The notes: generated by a model not told the origin, from the letters alone. Shown: positions 17,565 to 26,443, counted from the stretch's first letter. The stretch: DNA of 64,000 nucleotides from Pseudomonas sp. GM21 (GCF_000282215.1 NZ_AKJS01000190.1:1-64000), one strand, 5' to 3'. Numbers and translations: made by a program.

Positions 17565-18275
17565 TTGGCTGCCAAGAAAAAACCTGCACCCAAGCGTGGC
17601 GCCAGCCGTTACCAAGCTCCTGCAAAACAGCCGATTCCGGGCTGGCTGTGGATGGCCATCGGCCTGACGGTTGGCGCGTTCATCGTCTTCCTGATGAAAC
17701 TGGAACCTGGCAAGGGCAGTGACACGGTCAAGCGCGAGAAGGTGGAACAGCAACAGAAAGCCACCAAGATCGCCGAGGCCAATAAAACCCCGCCGAGCCC
17801 GACGCAACCGGTGAAGCCGAAATACGACTTCTACACCCTGCTGCCGGAATCGGAAGTGATTGTGCCGCCGGATGCCGTGCCGGAGAAAACCCTGCCGACG
17901 CCACAGGTGCCGGCCATTCCGACCACGCCGGTCACGCCTGCGGAAGCGGCGAAGATTGATACGGCGCGAGCTCAGGCTGCTCTGGCCGGGATTACACCGC
18001 CGCCAGCGCCACCGGTGTCGAAAGCGGCGCCAGTGACCAAGTTCTTCCTGCAGGCCGGTTCGTTCCGCAAACAGACTGACGCAGACAAGGTTCGGGCGCA
18101 GATCATTCTGCTGGGTCAGGCGGTGGCGGTTGAGTCCGGCACCGTGAAGGATGAGACCTGGTATCGCGTTTTGGTCGGGCCGTTCAGCAACCGCGAACAA
18201 CTGACGACCGCACAGAAACAACTGGCCGGCGCAGGGTTTAGCAACCTGTTGTTACAACAACGCCAAAGCCGCTGA
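17565..18275 (+). CDS. SPOR-domain membrane protein (FtsN-like)
   Basis: The 236-residue protein has a Lys/Pro-rich cytoplasmic N-terminus (AAKKKPAPKRGASRYQAP), one membrane helix at about 26-46, a Pro-rich periplasmic linker and a C-terminal SPOR domain (about 155-235: FFLQAGSFRKQTDADKVRAQ). This is the FtsN architecture: SPOR domains bind denuded glycan at the division site. It follows the argS stop by one base, starting at TTG 17565, and is encoded just before hslVU, as ftsN is in enterics. FtsN identity is inferred from domain order and synteny. Confidence 0.88.
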   Translation: MAAKKKPAPKRGASRYQAPAKQPIPGWLWMAIGLTVGAFIVFLMKLEPGKGSDTVKREKVEQQQKATKIAEANKTPPSPTQPVKPKYDFYTLLPESEVIVPPDAVPEKTLPTPQVPAIPTTPVTPAEAAKIDTARAQAALAGITPPPAPPVSKAAPVTKFFLQAGSFRKQTDADKVRAQIILLGQAVAVESGTVKDETWYRVLVGPFSNREQLTTAQKQLAGAGFSNLLLQQRQSR

Positions 18276-18284
18276 TCCTCCTCT

Positions 18285-18387
18285 GATCGTTCCCACGCTC
18301 CGCGTGGGAATGCAGCCCGTGACGCTCCGCGCCACTGGACGCAGAGCGCCCCTAGAGGCGCTCCCACGCAGAGCGTGGGAACAATCA
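18285..18387. repeat. triple-hairpin GATCGTTCCCACGC repeat, copy 1
   Basis: Begins GATCGTTCCCACGCTCCGCG and ends with the near reverse complement GCAGAGCGTGGGAACAATC. Each end also folds on itself (TTCCCACGC/GCGTGGGAA), and a centre of GACGCTCCGC type forms a further hairpin. It is one of five copies in the window, here between the SPOR gene and hslV. Confidence 0.9.
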
Positions 18388-18430
18388 TCCCCCACAGACT
18401 CACACCGCTCGTCTCCCGCCGCGTCCTACA

Positions 18431-18458
18431 GTTGAAAAACGCTCCACCACCCCCATAT
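18431..18458 (+). promoter_or_regulatory. sigma-32 (heat-shock) promoter of hslVU
   Basis: GTTGAAA at 18431-18437, a 13-base spacer and CCCCATAT at 18451-18458 match the RpoH consensus CTTGAAA-N(11-16)-CCCCATnT with one mismatch. It lies about 45 bases before hslV, which is known to be heat-shock controlled. Confidence 0.85.
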
Positions 18459-18503
18459 GAGTTGGCATAAGGCATTTTCGCCCCCCTGCGTGGAGACTCT
18501 CCC

Positions 18504-19034
18504 TTGACCACCATCGTTTCAGTTCGCCGCCACGGCAAAGTCGTCATGGGCGGCGACGGCCAGGTTTCTCTCGGCAATACCGTGATGAAAGGCAACGCGA
18601 AGAAAGTTCGCCGCCTGTACCACGGCCAGGTTATCGCCGGTTTTGCCGGGGCCACGGCTGACGCCTTCACCCTCTTCGAACGTTTCGAAGGCCAGCTTGA
18701 GAAACATCAAGGTCACCTGGTTCGCGCTGCCGTCGAACTCGCCAAAGAATGGCGTACCGACCGCACCCTCAGCCGCCTTGAAGCCATGCTCGCGGTTGCC
18801 AACAAGGACGCCTCCCTGATCATCACCGGCAACGGTGACGTGGTCGAACCCGAAGAAGGCCTGATCGCCATGGGTTCCGGCGGCGGTTATGCCCAGGCCG
18901 CTGCCAGCGCGCTGCTGAAGAAAACCGATCTGTCAGCCCGGGAAATCGTCGAAACCGCCCTCGGCATCGCTGGCGACATCTGCGTATTCACCAATCACAC
19001 TCAGACCATTGAGGAGCAGGACTGCGCCGAGTAA
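18504..19034 (+). CDS. hslV: ATP-dependent protease subunit HslV
   Basis: HslV is the proteasome-like dodecameric peptidase of the HslUV (ClpQY) complex. The 176-residue protein has the N-terminal catalytic threonine exposed after Met removal (MTTIVSVRRHGKVVMGGDGQ), plus conserved GNAKKVRRLY and MGSGGGYAQAAA. The start codon is TTG at 18504 behind a heat-shock promoter. hslU follows after 55 bases. Confidence 0.97.
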   Translation: MTTIVSVRRHGKVVMGGDGQVSLGNTVMKGNAKKVRRLYHGQVIAGFAGATADAFTLFERFEGQLEKHQGHLVRAAVELAKEWRTDRTLSRLEAMLAVANKDASLIITGNGDVVEPEEGLIAMGSGGGYAQAAASALLKKTDLSAREIVETALGIAGDICVFTNHTQTIEEQDCAE

Positions 19035-19089
19035 GTCCGTGTTGGCCATCGCGCCACGGCTCATTCTTGCCTGAGGTCCGCTAAATACT

Positions 19090-20430
19090 ATGTCCATGAC
19101 TCCCCGTGAAATCGTCCACGAACTCAATCGCCATATCATCGGCCAGGACGATGCCAAGCGCGCCGTCGCCATCGCGCTGCGTAACCGCTGGCGCCGGATG
19201 CAGCTGCCAGAAGAGCTGCGCGTTGAAGTAACCCCCAAGAACATCCTGATGATCGGCCCGACCGGTGTCGGCAAAACCGAAATCGCCCGCCGCCTGGCCA
19301 AACTTGCCAACGCGCCGTTCATCAAAGTCGAAGCAACGAAATTCACAGAAGTCGGCTATGTGGGCCGCGACGTTGAATCGATCATTCGTGATCTGGCAGA
19401 CGCGGCCATCAAGCTGCTGCGCGAACAGGAAATGACCAAGGTTCGCCACCGCGCCGAAGACGCTGCCGAAGATCGTATCCTCGACGCCCTGCTGCCACCG
19501 GCACGCATGGGTTTCAGTAACGAAGACGCCGGATCGCCAACCGACTCCAACACCCGCCAGCTGTTCCGAAAGCGCCTGCGCGAAGGTCAGCTGGACGACA
19601 AGGAGATTGAAATCGAAGTCGCCGAAATGGCCGGCGTCGATATCTCCGCGCCTCCGGGTATGGAAGAAATGACCAACCAGTTGCAGAGCCTGTTTGCCAA
19701 CATGGGCAAGGGCAAGAAGAAAAGCCGCAAGCTCAAGGTCAAGGAAGCACTGAAACTGGTGCGCGACGAAGAAGCCGGTCGCCTGGTCAACGAAGAAGAG
19801 TTGAAGGCCAAGGCGCTGGAAGCGGTCGAGCAACACGGCATCGTGTTCATCGACGAAATCGACAAGGTCGCCAAGCGCGGTAATTCCGGCGGTGTCGATG
19901 TATCCCGTGAAGGCGTACAGCGTGACTTGCTGCCGCTGATCGAAGGCTGCACCGTCAACACCAAGCTGGGTATGGTCAAGACCGACCACATCCTGTTCAT
20001 TGCTTCCGGCGCGTTCCACTTGAGCAAGCCGAGCGACCTGGTGCCGGAGCTGCAAGGCCGCTTGCCGATTCGCGTCGAGCTCAAGGCACTGACGCCTGAA
20101 GATTTCGAGCGCATTCTCAGCGAACCGCATGCATCGCTTACCGAGCAATACTGCGCCCTGCTGAAAACCGAAGGCCTGGGCATCGAGTTCCAGCCGAGCG
20201 GCATCAAGCGCATTGCCGAGATCGCCTGGCAGGTCAACGAGAAGACCGAGAACATCGGGGCCCGTCGCCTGCACACCTTGCTTGAGCGTTTGCTTGAAGA
20301 GGTGTCGTTCAGCGCCGGTGATCTGGCCAGCGCCCATGACGACAAGGTGATCATGATCGACGCCGACTACGTGAACAGCCACTTGGGTGAATTGGCGCAG
20401 AACGAAGACCTGTCGCGCTACATTCTGTAG
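19090..20430 (+). CDS. hslU: HslU ATPase, unfoldase subunit of HslUV protease
   Basis: HslU is a hexameric AAA+ unfoldase that feeds substrates to HslV. The 446-residue protein has Walker A GPTGVGKTE near residue 57, an intermediate I-domain of about 110-240, Walker B IVFIDEIDKVAKR and sensor-2 region GARRLHTLLE. The C-terminal tail SRYIL inserts into HslV. Cotranscribed with hslV; a CAAGCT repeat follows immediately after the stop. Confidence 0.98.
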   Translation: MSMTPREIVHELNRHIIGQDDAKRAVAIALRNRWRRMQLPEELRVEVTPKNILMIGPTGVGKTEIARRLAKLANAPFIKVEATKFTEVGYVGRDVESIIRDLADAAIKLLREQEMTKVRHRAEDAAEDRILDALLPPARMGFSNEDAGSPTDSNTRQLFRKRLREGQLDDKEIEIEVAEMAGVDISAPPGMEEMTNQLQSLFANMGKGKKKSRKLKVKEALKLVRDEEAGRLVNEEELKAKALEAVEQHGIVFIDEIDKVAKRGNSGGVDVSREGVQRDLLPLIEGCTVNTKLGMVKTDHILFIASGAFHLSKPSDLVPELQGRLPIRVELKALTPEDFERILSEPHASLTEQYCALLKTEGLGIEFQPSGIKRIAEIAWQVNEKTENIGARRLHTLLERLLEEVSFSAGDLASAHDDKVIMIDADYVNSHLGELAQNEDLSRYIL

Positions 20431-20514
20431 AGCTGCAAGCTGCAAGCTGCAAGCTGCAAGCCGCAAGCCGCGAGCGGCAAGCTGAGTTAAGCTTGCCGCT
20501 TGTAGCTTGCAGCT
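20431..20514. repeat. CAAGCT-rich inverted repeat, copy 2 (with tandem AGCTGCA units)
   Basis: Directly after the hslU stop, the heptamer AGCTGCA occurs four times in tandem, degenerating to GCCGCAA, followed by the inverse arm AGCTTGCCGCTTGTAGCTTG. It fills the whole gap up to the next gene and is the same family as 10584-10660 and 31364-31502. Confidence 0.8.
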
Positions 20515-20527
20515 GAAGGCTTTTCCT

Positions 20528-20899
20528 ATGATTCCCACCGACATCAAACTGCACAAAGCCTCGAAAACCCTGACGCTGAAATACGCGTCCGGCGAGGAAT
20601 ATCACCTGCCCGCCGAGTTTCTGCGCGTGCATTCTCCCTCCGCCGAGGTCCAGGGCCACGGCAAACCCATCCTGCAATTTGGCAAGATCAACGTCGGCCT
20701 GACCAAGGTAGAACCGGCCGGTCAGTACGCACTCAAATTGACCTTCGATGACGGCCACGACAGCGGCCTGTTCACCTGGGAATACCTGTACGAACTGGCG
20801 CGACGTTATGACGCACTCTGGGAAGACTATCTTGCCGAGCTCAAAGCCGCCGGAAAAACCCGCGACCCGAACGAATCCATCGTCAAACTAATGCTCTAA
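20528..20899 (+). CDS. DUF971 (gamma-butyrobetaine hydroxylase N-terminal-like) protein
   Basis: The 123-residue protein is a stand-alone DUF971 domain, the fold found at the N-terminus of gamma-butyrobetaine hydroxylases (motifs LPAEFLRVHSPSAEVQGHG and DGHDSGLFTWEYL). Its function is unknown; in other bacteria such domains occur beside iron-sulfur or Mrp-type proteins. The ATG at 20528 is chosen as the conserved start (MIPTDIKLHK); the seven codons before it lie in the repeat. It follows hslU and may be cotranscribed. Confidence 0.88.
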   Translation: MIPTDIKLHKASKTLTLKYASGEEYHLPAEFLRVHSPSAEVQGHGKPILQFGKINVGLTKVEPAGQYALKLTFDDGHDSGLFTWEYLYELARRYDALWEDYLAELKAAGKTRDPNESIVKLML

Positions 20900-21015
20900 A
20901 TCGGCCCTCTTGCTCTTTAGAAGGCATTTTCTAATTTCATCTGTTTGAATGCTCGGCTCAAAGGTCAATGAATGGCCTGCTTGCGAAAAAAATTAAACTC
21001 GGGTAACCAATGGAA

Positions 21016-21032
21016 CTGGCAAGTTCCCTGCA
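21016..21032 (+). promoter_or_regulatory. sigma-54 promoter candidate of phaC1
   Basis: CTGGCAAGTTCCCTGCA matches the -24/-12 consensus YTGGCACG-N4-TTGCW at all but two positions, with GG and GC exactly ten bases apart. It lies 125 bases before phaC1; RpoN-dependence of phaC1 has been reported in pseudomonads. The rest of 20900-21156 holds no gene. Confidence 0.75.
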
Positions 21033-21156
21033 ATGCTCTCTGAACTAAAAGCAGCGATGCAGAATTATTGGTCACCCAAGTTGCAGTACCTGGCATTGGA
21101 TTTTTGACTACTTAGTCAGCCCCAGGTACTCGTCTCAAGGCAATGGAGCGTCGTAG

Positions 21157-22836
21157 ATGAGTGATAAGAATAACGATGACTTGAAATCACAAGCCTCGGA
21201 AAACACCTTGGGGCTGAATCCAGTCGTTGGGCTGCGCGGTAAGGATCTTTTGGCTTCTGCTCGCATGGTGCTCAGACAGGCCATCAGACAACCGATTCAC
21301 AGTGCCAAGCATGTTGCGCATTTCGGCCTTGAACTGAAGAACGTGGTGTTTGGTAAATCTGCGCTTCAACCGACACCTGAAGACCGTCGTTTCAACGATC
21401 CGGCCTGGACTCAGAACCCGCTCTATCGACGTTATTTGCAAACCTACCTGGCGTGGCGCAAGGAACTCCACGACTGGATCGGCGACAGTAATCTGTCACC
21501 CAAGGATGTCGCTCGCGGGCATTTCGTGATCAATCTCATGACCGAAGCCATGGCCCCGACCAACTCGGCGGCCAACCCGGCGGCGGTCAAACGCTTCTTC
21601 GAAACAGGCGGCAAAAGCCTGCTCGACGGCCTCTCCCATCTGGCCAAGGACATGGTGCACAACGGCGGCATGCCGAGCCAGGTCAACATGGGCGCATTCG
21701 AAGTTGGCAAGAGCCTGGGCGTAACCGAAGGCGCCGTGGTGTTCCGCAACGATGTACTGGAGCTGATCCAGTACAAGCCGACCACCGAGCAAGTGCTCGA
21801 GCGCCCGCTGCTGGTGGTACCGCCACAAATCAACAAGTTCTATGTATTCGACCTGAGCCCGGACAAGAGCCTGGCGCGCTATTGCCTGCGCAGTAATCTG
21901 CAGACCTTTATCGTCAGCTGGCGCAACCCTACCAAGGAGCAGCGCGAGTGGGGCCTGTCGACCTACATCGAAGCGCTCAAGGAAGCGGTCGATGTGGTCA
22001 GCGCCATCACGGGCAGCAAAGACATCAACATGCTCGGCGCTTGCTCCGGTGGCATCACCTGCACCGCGCTGCTGGGCCATTACGCGGCAATCGGCGAGAA
22101 AAAGGTCAACTCCCTTACGCTGCTGGTCAGCGTGCTGGATACCACCCTGGACAGCGACGTCGCCCTGTTCGTCGATGAGCAAACCCTGGAATCCGCCAAG
22201 CGCCAGTCCTATCAGGCCGGTGTGCTGGAAGGCCGCGACATGGCGAAAGTCTTTGCCTGGATGCGCCCCAACGACTTGATCTGGAACTACTGGGTCAACA
22301 ACTACCTGCTGGGCAACGAACCACCGGTGTTCGACATCCTGTTCTGGAACAACGACACCACACGGTTGACGGCCGCGTTCCACGGCGACCTGATCGAAAT
22401 GTTCAAAAGTAATCCACTGATCCGCCCCAATGCACTGGAAGTGTGCGGTACGCCGATTGACCTGAAACAAGTCACCTCGGACATCTATTGCCTGGCGGGC
22501 ACCAGCGACCACATCACCCCGTGGAAGTCCTGCTACAAGTCCGCGCAATTGTTCGGTGGCAAGGTCGAATTCGTGCTGTCGAGCAGCGGGCATATCCAGA
22601 GCATTCTGAACCCGCCGGGCAATCCTAAATCACGCTACATGACCAGCAGCGAGATGCCCCTCAAGGCCGAAGAGTGGCAGGAGAACTCCACCAAGCATAC
22701 CGATTCCTGGTGGCTGCACTGGCAGGCATGGCAAGCCGAACGTGGAGGCAAGATGAAAAAGGCGCCCACCAGCCTGGGCAACAAAACCTACACCGCCGGC
22801 GAAGCAGCACCGGGCACTTATGTACATGAGCGGTAA
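21157..22836 (+). CDS. phaC1: class II PHA synthase 1
   Basis: PhaC1 polymerizes medium-chain-length 3-hydroxyacyl-CoA into polyhydroxyalkanoate on the granule surface. The 559-residue protein has the lipase-like box GACSGG with nucleophile Cys296, the position known for class II synthases; the Asp and His of the triad fall in LAGTSDHITPW and SSSGHIQS. First gene of phaC1-Z-C2-D. Its start region carries an AAGAATAA motif typical of Hfq/Crc control, and a sigma-54 promoter lies upstream. Confidence 0.98.
   Translation: MSDKNNDDLKSQASENTLGLNPVVGLRGKDLLASARMVLRQAIRQPIHSAKHVAHFGLELKNVVFGKSALQPTPEDRRFNDPAWTQNPLYRRYLQTYLAWRKELHDWIGDSNLSPKDVARGHFVINLMTEAMAPTNSAANPAAVKRFFETGGKSLLDGLSHLAKDMVHNGGMPSQVNMGAFEVGKSLGVTEGAVVFRNDVLELIQYKPTTEQVLERPLLVVPPQINKFYVFDLSPDKSLARYCLRSNLQTFIVSWRNPTKEQREWGLSTYIEALKEAVDVVSAITGSKDINMLGACSGGITCTALLGHYAAIGEKKVNSLTLLVSVLDTTLDSDVALFVDEQTLESAKRQSYQAGVLEGRDMAKVFAWMRPNDLIWNYWVNNYLLGNEPPVFDILFWNNDTTRLTAAFHGDLIEMFKSNPLIRPNALEVCGTPIDLKQVTSDIYCLAGTSDHITPWKSCYKSAQLFGGKVEFVLSSSGHIQSILNPPGNPKSRYMTSSEMPLKAEEWQENSTKHTDSWWLHWQAWQAERGGKMKKAPTSLGNKTYTAGEAAPGTYVHER
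21166..21173 (+). promoter_or_regulatory. Hfq/Crc-type catabolite-activity motif in phaC1 start region
   Basis: AAGAATAA fits AAnAAnAA, the A-rich motif bound by Hfq/Crc near translation starts, and lies at codons 4-6 of phaC1. Crc repression of phaC1 is reported in P. putida, so the same control is inferred here. Confidence 0.5.
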
Positions 22837-22849
22837 CTGACACACCCCA

Positions 22850-22887
22850 CCCCCTGTGGGAGCGAGCCTGCTCGCTCCCACAGGGGG
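22850..22887. repeat. single REP-type palindrome between phaC1 and phaZ
   Basis: CCCCCTGTGGGAGCGAGC and its reverse complement GCTCGCTCCCACAGGGGG around CT form an almost perfect 38-base hairpin with no T tract. It could stabilise the upstream phaC1 message or attenuate readthrough into phaZ. Confidence 0.85.
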
Positions 22888-22919
22888 TCAGGGATGAATT
22901 AACCCACAGGGCCTGAAGC

Positions 22920-23774
22920 ATGCCGCAACCGTTTATTTTTCGTACCGTCGACCTGGATGGCCAGACCCTCCGCACGGCGGTACGCCCCGGCAAGCCTCAC
23001 TTGACGCCCTTGCTGATATTCAACGGCATCGGCGCCAACCTGGAGCTGGTGTTTCCGTTCGTCGCGGCGTTGGACCCGGACCTGGAAGTGATTGCATTCG
23101 ACGTACCCGGTGTCGGCGGCTCGTCGACACCGAGTCGGCCTTATCGCTTTCCGGGCCTGGCGAAACTCACGGCGCGGATGCTCGACTACCTCGACTACGG
23201 ACAAGTCAACGTGATCGGCGTGTCCTGGGGCGGCGCCCTTGCGCAGCAGTTTGCGTACTCCTACCCCGAGCGTTGCAAGAAACTCGTGTTGGCGGCCACG
23301 GCGGCCGGCGCGGTGATGGTGCCGGGCAAGCCGAAAGTGCTATGGATGATGGCCAGCCCACGGCGCTACATCCAGCCGTCCCACGTGATTCGCATCGCAC
23401 CGATGATCTATGGCGGCGCTTTCCGTCGCGATCCGACCCTGGCGGCCAGCCACGCGGCGAAAGTCCGTTCGGCGGGCAAGCTCGGTTATTACTGGCAACT
23501 GTTTGCCGGCTTTGGCTGGACCAGCATCCACTGGCTGCACAAGATCAATCAGCCAACCCTGGTCCTGGCAGGCGACGATGATCCACTGATCCCGCTGGTC
23601 AACATGCGCCTGCTGGCCTGGCGAATTCCCAATGCCCAGTTGCACATCATCGATGACGGGCATCTGTTCCTGATTACTCGCGCCGAAGCGGTAGCACCGA
23701 TCATCATGAAATTCCTCGAAGAAGAACGTCAGCGTGCCGTGATGCATCCGCATCCATCGCCGTTGAGAAGCTAA
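22920..23774 (+). CDS. phaZ: intracellular PHA depolymerase
   Basis: PhaZ hydrolyses stored medium-chain-length PHA to release 3-hydroxy acids. The 284-residue alpha/beta hydrolase has the lipase box GVSWGG with Ser102, an oxyanion region FNGIGANLE, the acid in LAGDDDPLIPL and the His in IDDGHLFLI. It lies between the two synthases as in all pseudomonads with this cluster, 83 bases after phaC1 behind a REP hairpin. Confidence 0.97.
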   Translation: MPQPFIFRTVDLDGQTLRTAVRPGKPHLTPLLIFNGIGANLELVFPFVAALDPDLEVIAFDVPGVGGSSTPSRPYRFPGLAKLTARMLDYLDYGQVNVIGVSWGGALAQQFAYSYPERCKKLVLAATAAGAVMVPGKPKVLWMMASPRRYIQPSHVIRIAPMIYGGAFRRDPTLAASHAAKVRSAGKLGYYWQLFAGFGWTSIHWLHKINQPTLVLAGDDDPLIPLVNMRLLAWRIPNAQLHIIDDGHLFLITRAEAVAPIIMKFLEEERQRAVMHPHPSPLRS

Positions 23775-23895
23775 GGACGCAGGCTCTTGCCTGGAGGCCG
23801 GCAGGACGCCGCGCCGCGCAACAACCCACAACAACGTCTATGGTGATCTGGTTCAGTGTGTTTGTTTTTGGCTTGAAACGAAGGAGTGTTGAGAC

Positions 23896-25578
23896 ATGCG
23901 CGACAAACCAGCGAGAGACCATTTGCCTACTCCCGCCACGTTCATCAACGCACAGAGTGCGATTACCGGCCTGCGTGGCCGGGATCTGATTTCGACTCTG
24001 CGCAGTGTGGCGGCCCACGGTTTGCGCAACCCGGTGCATAGCGCCCGACACGCCTTGAAACTGGGCGGTCAATTGGGCCGCGTATTGCTGGGTGAAACCT
24101 TGCACCCGACCAATCCGCAGGACAGTCGCTTCAACGACCCCGCGTGGAGTCTCAACCCTTTTTATCGGCGCAGCCTGCAGGCTTACCTGAGCTGGCAGAA
24201 ACAGGTCAAAAGCTGGATTGACGACAGCGCGATGTCCCCCGACGATCGAGCCCGTGCGCACTTTGCGTTTGCCTTGCTCAATGACGCCGTGGCGCCGACC
24301 AACACCCTGCTCAATCCGCTGGCGATCAAGGAGATCTTCAATTCTGGCGGCAGCAGCCTGGTGCGGGGCATCAGCCATCTGCTCGACGACTTCTTGCACA
24401 ACGACGGCCTGCCCCGGCAAGTCACCAAGCAAGCGTTCGAAGTGGGACGAACCGTTGCCACGACGAGCGGCTCCGTAGTGTTTCGCAACGAACTGCTGGA
24501 ACTGATCCAGTACAAGTCGATGAGCGAAAAACAGTATTCAAAACCGCTGCTGGTGGTCCCGCCGCAAATCAACAAGTACTACATTTTCGACCTGAGTCCG
24601 CAAAACAGCTTCGTCCAGTACGCCCTGAAGAATGGCCTGCAAACCTTCATGATCAGCTGGCGCAATCCGGATGTGCGCCATCGCGAATGGGGGCTATCGA
24701 CGTACGTTGAAGCCGTGGAAGAAGCGATGAATGTCTGCCGGGCGATCACCGGTGCACGCGAGGTCAACCTGATGGGCGCGTGCGCCGGCGGGCTGACCAT
24801 CGCTGCGCTGCAAGGCCACTTGCAGGCCAAACGGCAACTGCGGCGAGTGTCCAGCGCAACTTATCTGGTGACCTTGCTCGACAGTCAAATGGACTCCCCG
24901 GCAACGCTTTTCGCAGACGAACAGACCCTTGAGGCCGCCAAGCGCAAGTCTTATCAGAAAGGCGTGCTGGAGGGTCGCGACATGGCGAAGGTGTTCGCCT
25001 GGATGCGTCCCAACGACTTGATCTGGAGCTATTTCGTCAACAACTACCTGCTCGGCAAAGAACCGCCAGCGTTCGACATCCTCTACTGGAACAATGACAA
25101 CACGCGACTACCGGCAGCCTTTCATGGCGATCTGCTGGATTTCTTCAAACACAACCCGCTGACTCATCCGGGCGGCCTTGAAGTGTGCGGCACACCCATC
25201 GATTTGCAGAAAGTCACCGTCGACAGTTTCAGCGTCGCAGGCATCAACGACCACATCACGCCATGGGATGCCGTGTACCGCTCGACACTGCTGCTGGGGG
25301 GTGAGCGACGTTTTGTCTTGTCCAACAGCGGTCACGTGCAGAGCATTCTCAACCCACCGAGCAACCCGAAAGCCAACTATGTCGAAGGCCCGAAATTGAG
25401 CAGCGACCCACGGGCCTGGTACTACGACGCCAAGCAAGTCGACGGCAGTTGGTGGACGCAATGGCTGGAGTGGATTCAGCAACGCTCTGGCGCGCTAAAA
25501 GAAACCCACACGACCCTTGGCAATCAGAACTATCCACCGCAGGAGGCAGCACCCGGTACTTACGTGCGAGTGCGCTGA
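23896..25578 (+). CDS. phaC2: class II PHA synthase 2
   Basis: A paralogue of PhaC1 of nearly the same length (560 residues), with lipase-like box GACAGG and nucleophile Cys296, triad segments VAGINDHITPW and NSGHVQSIL. It diverges from PhaC1 in the first ~80 residues and in substrate-side loops, consistent with a somewhat different chain-length range known for PhaC2. GGAG lies about ten bases before the ATG. Confidence 0.98.
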   Translation: MRDKPARDHLPTPATFINAQSAITGLRGRDLISTLRSVAAHGLRNPVHSARHALKLGGQLGRVLLGETLHPTNPQDSRFNDPAWSLNPFYRRSLQAYLSWQKQVKSWIDDSAMSPDDRARAHFAFALLNDAVAPTNTLLNPLAIKEIFNSGGSSLVRGISHLLDDFLHNDGLPRQVTKQAFEVGRTVATTSGSVVFRNELLELIQYKSMSEKQYSKPLLVVPPQINKYYIFDLSPQNSFVQYALKNGLQTFMISWRNPDVRHREWGLSTYVEAVEEAMNVCRAITGAREVNLMGACAGGLTIAALQGHLQAKRQLRRVSSATYLVTLLDSQMDSPATLFADEQTLEAAKRKSYQKGVLEGRDMAKVFAWMRPNDLIWSYFVNNYLLGKEPPAFDILYWNNDNTRLPAAFHGDLLDFFKHNPLTHPGGLEVCGTPIDLQKVTVDSFSVAGINDHITPWDAVYRSTLLLGGERRFVLSNSGHVQSILNPPSNPKANYVEGPKLSSDPRAWYYDAKQVDGSWWTQWLEWIQQRSGALKETHTTLGNQNYPPQEAAPGTYVRVR

Positions 25579-25637
25579 CGTTCAACCCACCACGGCCGAC
25601 GCTGGCCGTGGCCTGACTCGATCAATAAGAAGACTGG

Positions 25638-26258
25638 ATGAAAACCCGCGACCGGATTCTCGAATGTGCATTGCAGTTGTTCAATGAGAAAGGCGAACCG
25701 AACGTCTCCACCATGGAAGTTGCCAATGAGATGGGCATCAGCCCTGGCAATCTCTACTACCACTTTCACGGCAAGGAGCCGCTGATTCTGGGGTTGTTCG
25801 AACGCTTTCAGTCTGAACTGGCACCGTTGCTCGACCCACCCTCCGATGTGGAACTGGCACCGGACGATTACTGGCTGTTCCTGCACTTGATCGTCGAACG
25901 TCTGGCGCATTACCGGTTTCTGTTCCAGGACCTGTCGAACCTCGCCGGGCGCCTGCCAAAACTGGCCAAGGGGATACGCAACCTGCTCAATGCATTGAAG
26001 CGCACGCTGGCGTCATTGTTGGCGCGGTTGAAGGCCCAAGGGCAGTTGGTCAGCGACACCCAGGCGTTGGGACAACTGGTAGAGCAAATCACCATGACGC
26101 TGCTGTTCTCGCTGGACTACCAGCGAATTCTGGATCGCGAGGGTGAAGTGAGGCTGGTGGTGTACCAGATCATGATGTTGGTGGCACCGCACTTGTTGCC
26201 GCCGATCAAGGTCGCTACCGAGCAGATGGCACTTGAATACCTGGAAGCGCACGAGTAG
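25638..26258 (+). CDS. phaD: TetR-family regulator PhaD
   Basis: PhaD is the TetR-like activator of the pha genes, reported to respond to a CoA intermediate of fatty-acid degradation and to act on the phaC1 and phaI promoters. The 206-residue protein has a helix-turn-helix in residues ~1-55 (ILECALQLFNEKGEPNVSTM...GISPGNLYYHFHGKEPL) and an all-helical ligand domain. Last gene of the phaC1ZC2D unit, 59 bases after phaC2. Confidence 0.96.
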   Translation: MKTRDRILECALQLFNEKGEPNVSTMEVANEMGISPGNLYYHFHGKEPLILGLFERFQSELAPLLDPPSDVELAPDDYWLFLHLIVERLAHYRFLFQDLSNLAGRLPKLAKGIRNLLNALKRTLASLLARLKAQGQLVSDTQALGQLVEQITMTLLFSLDYQRILDREGEVRLVVYQIMMLVAPHLLPPIKVATEQMALEYLEAHE

Positions 26259-26277
26259 TCCTGACCACAGATGACCG

Positions 26278-26372
26278 TGTGGGAGCGAGACCGGCTTGCC
26301 GGCGAAAGCGGCATATCATTCAACATTGATGTCGACTGACACACTGCTTTCGCGAGCAGGCTCGCTCCCACA
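26278..26372. repeat. hybrid REPIN (REP doublet) between phaD and phaF
   Basis: Two REP palindromes face each other. The left half carries the GACCGGCTTGCCGGC core, while the right carries GCGAGCAGGCTCGC, a different REP subtype. The spacer contains ATGTCGACTGACAC, also present in the REPIN at 27813-27903. Confidence 0.85.
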
Positions 26373-26404
26373 TTGGTTTTGTAGTGACCTTAAATCCCTG
26401 CACA

Positions 26405-26443
26405 AACAAAAACGCCCGACCTTTGCAGGCCGGGCGTTTTTTT
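26405..26443. terminator. bidirectional terminator between phaD and phaF
   Basis: ACGCCCG pairs with CGGGCGT around ACCTTTGCAGGC, flanked by A-rich sequence on the left and seven T on the right. It serves the convergent phaD and phaF transcripts. Confidence 0.93.
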
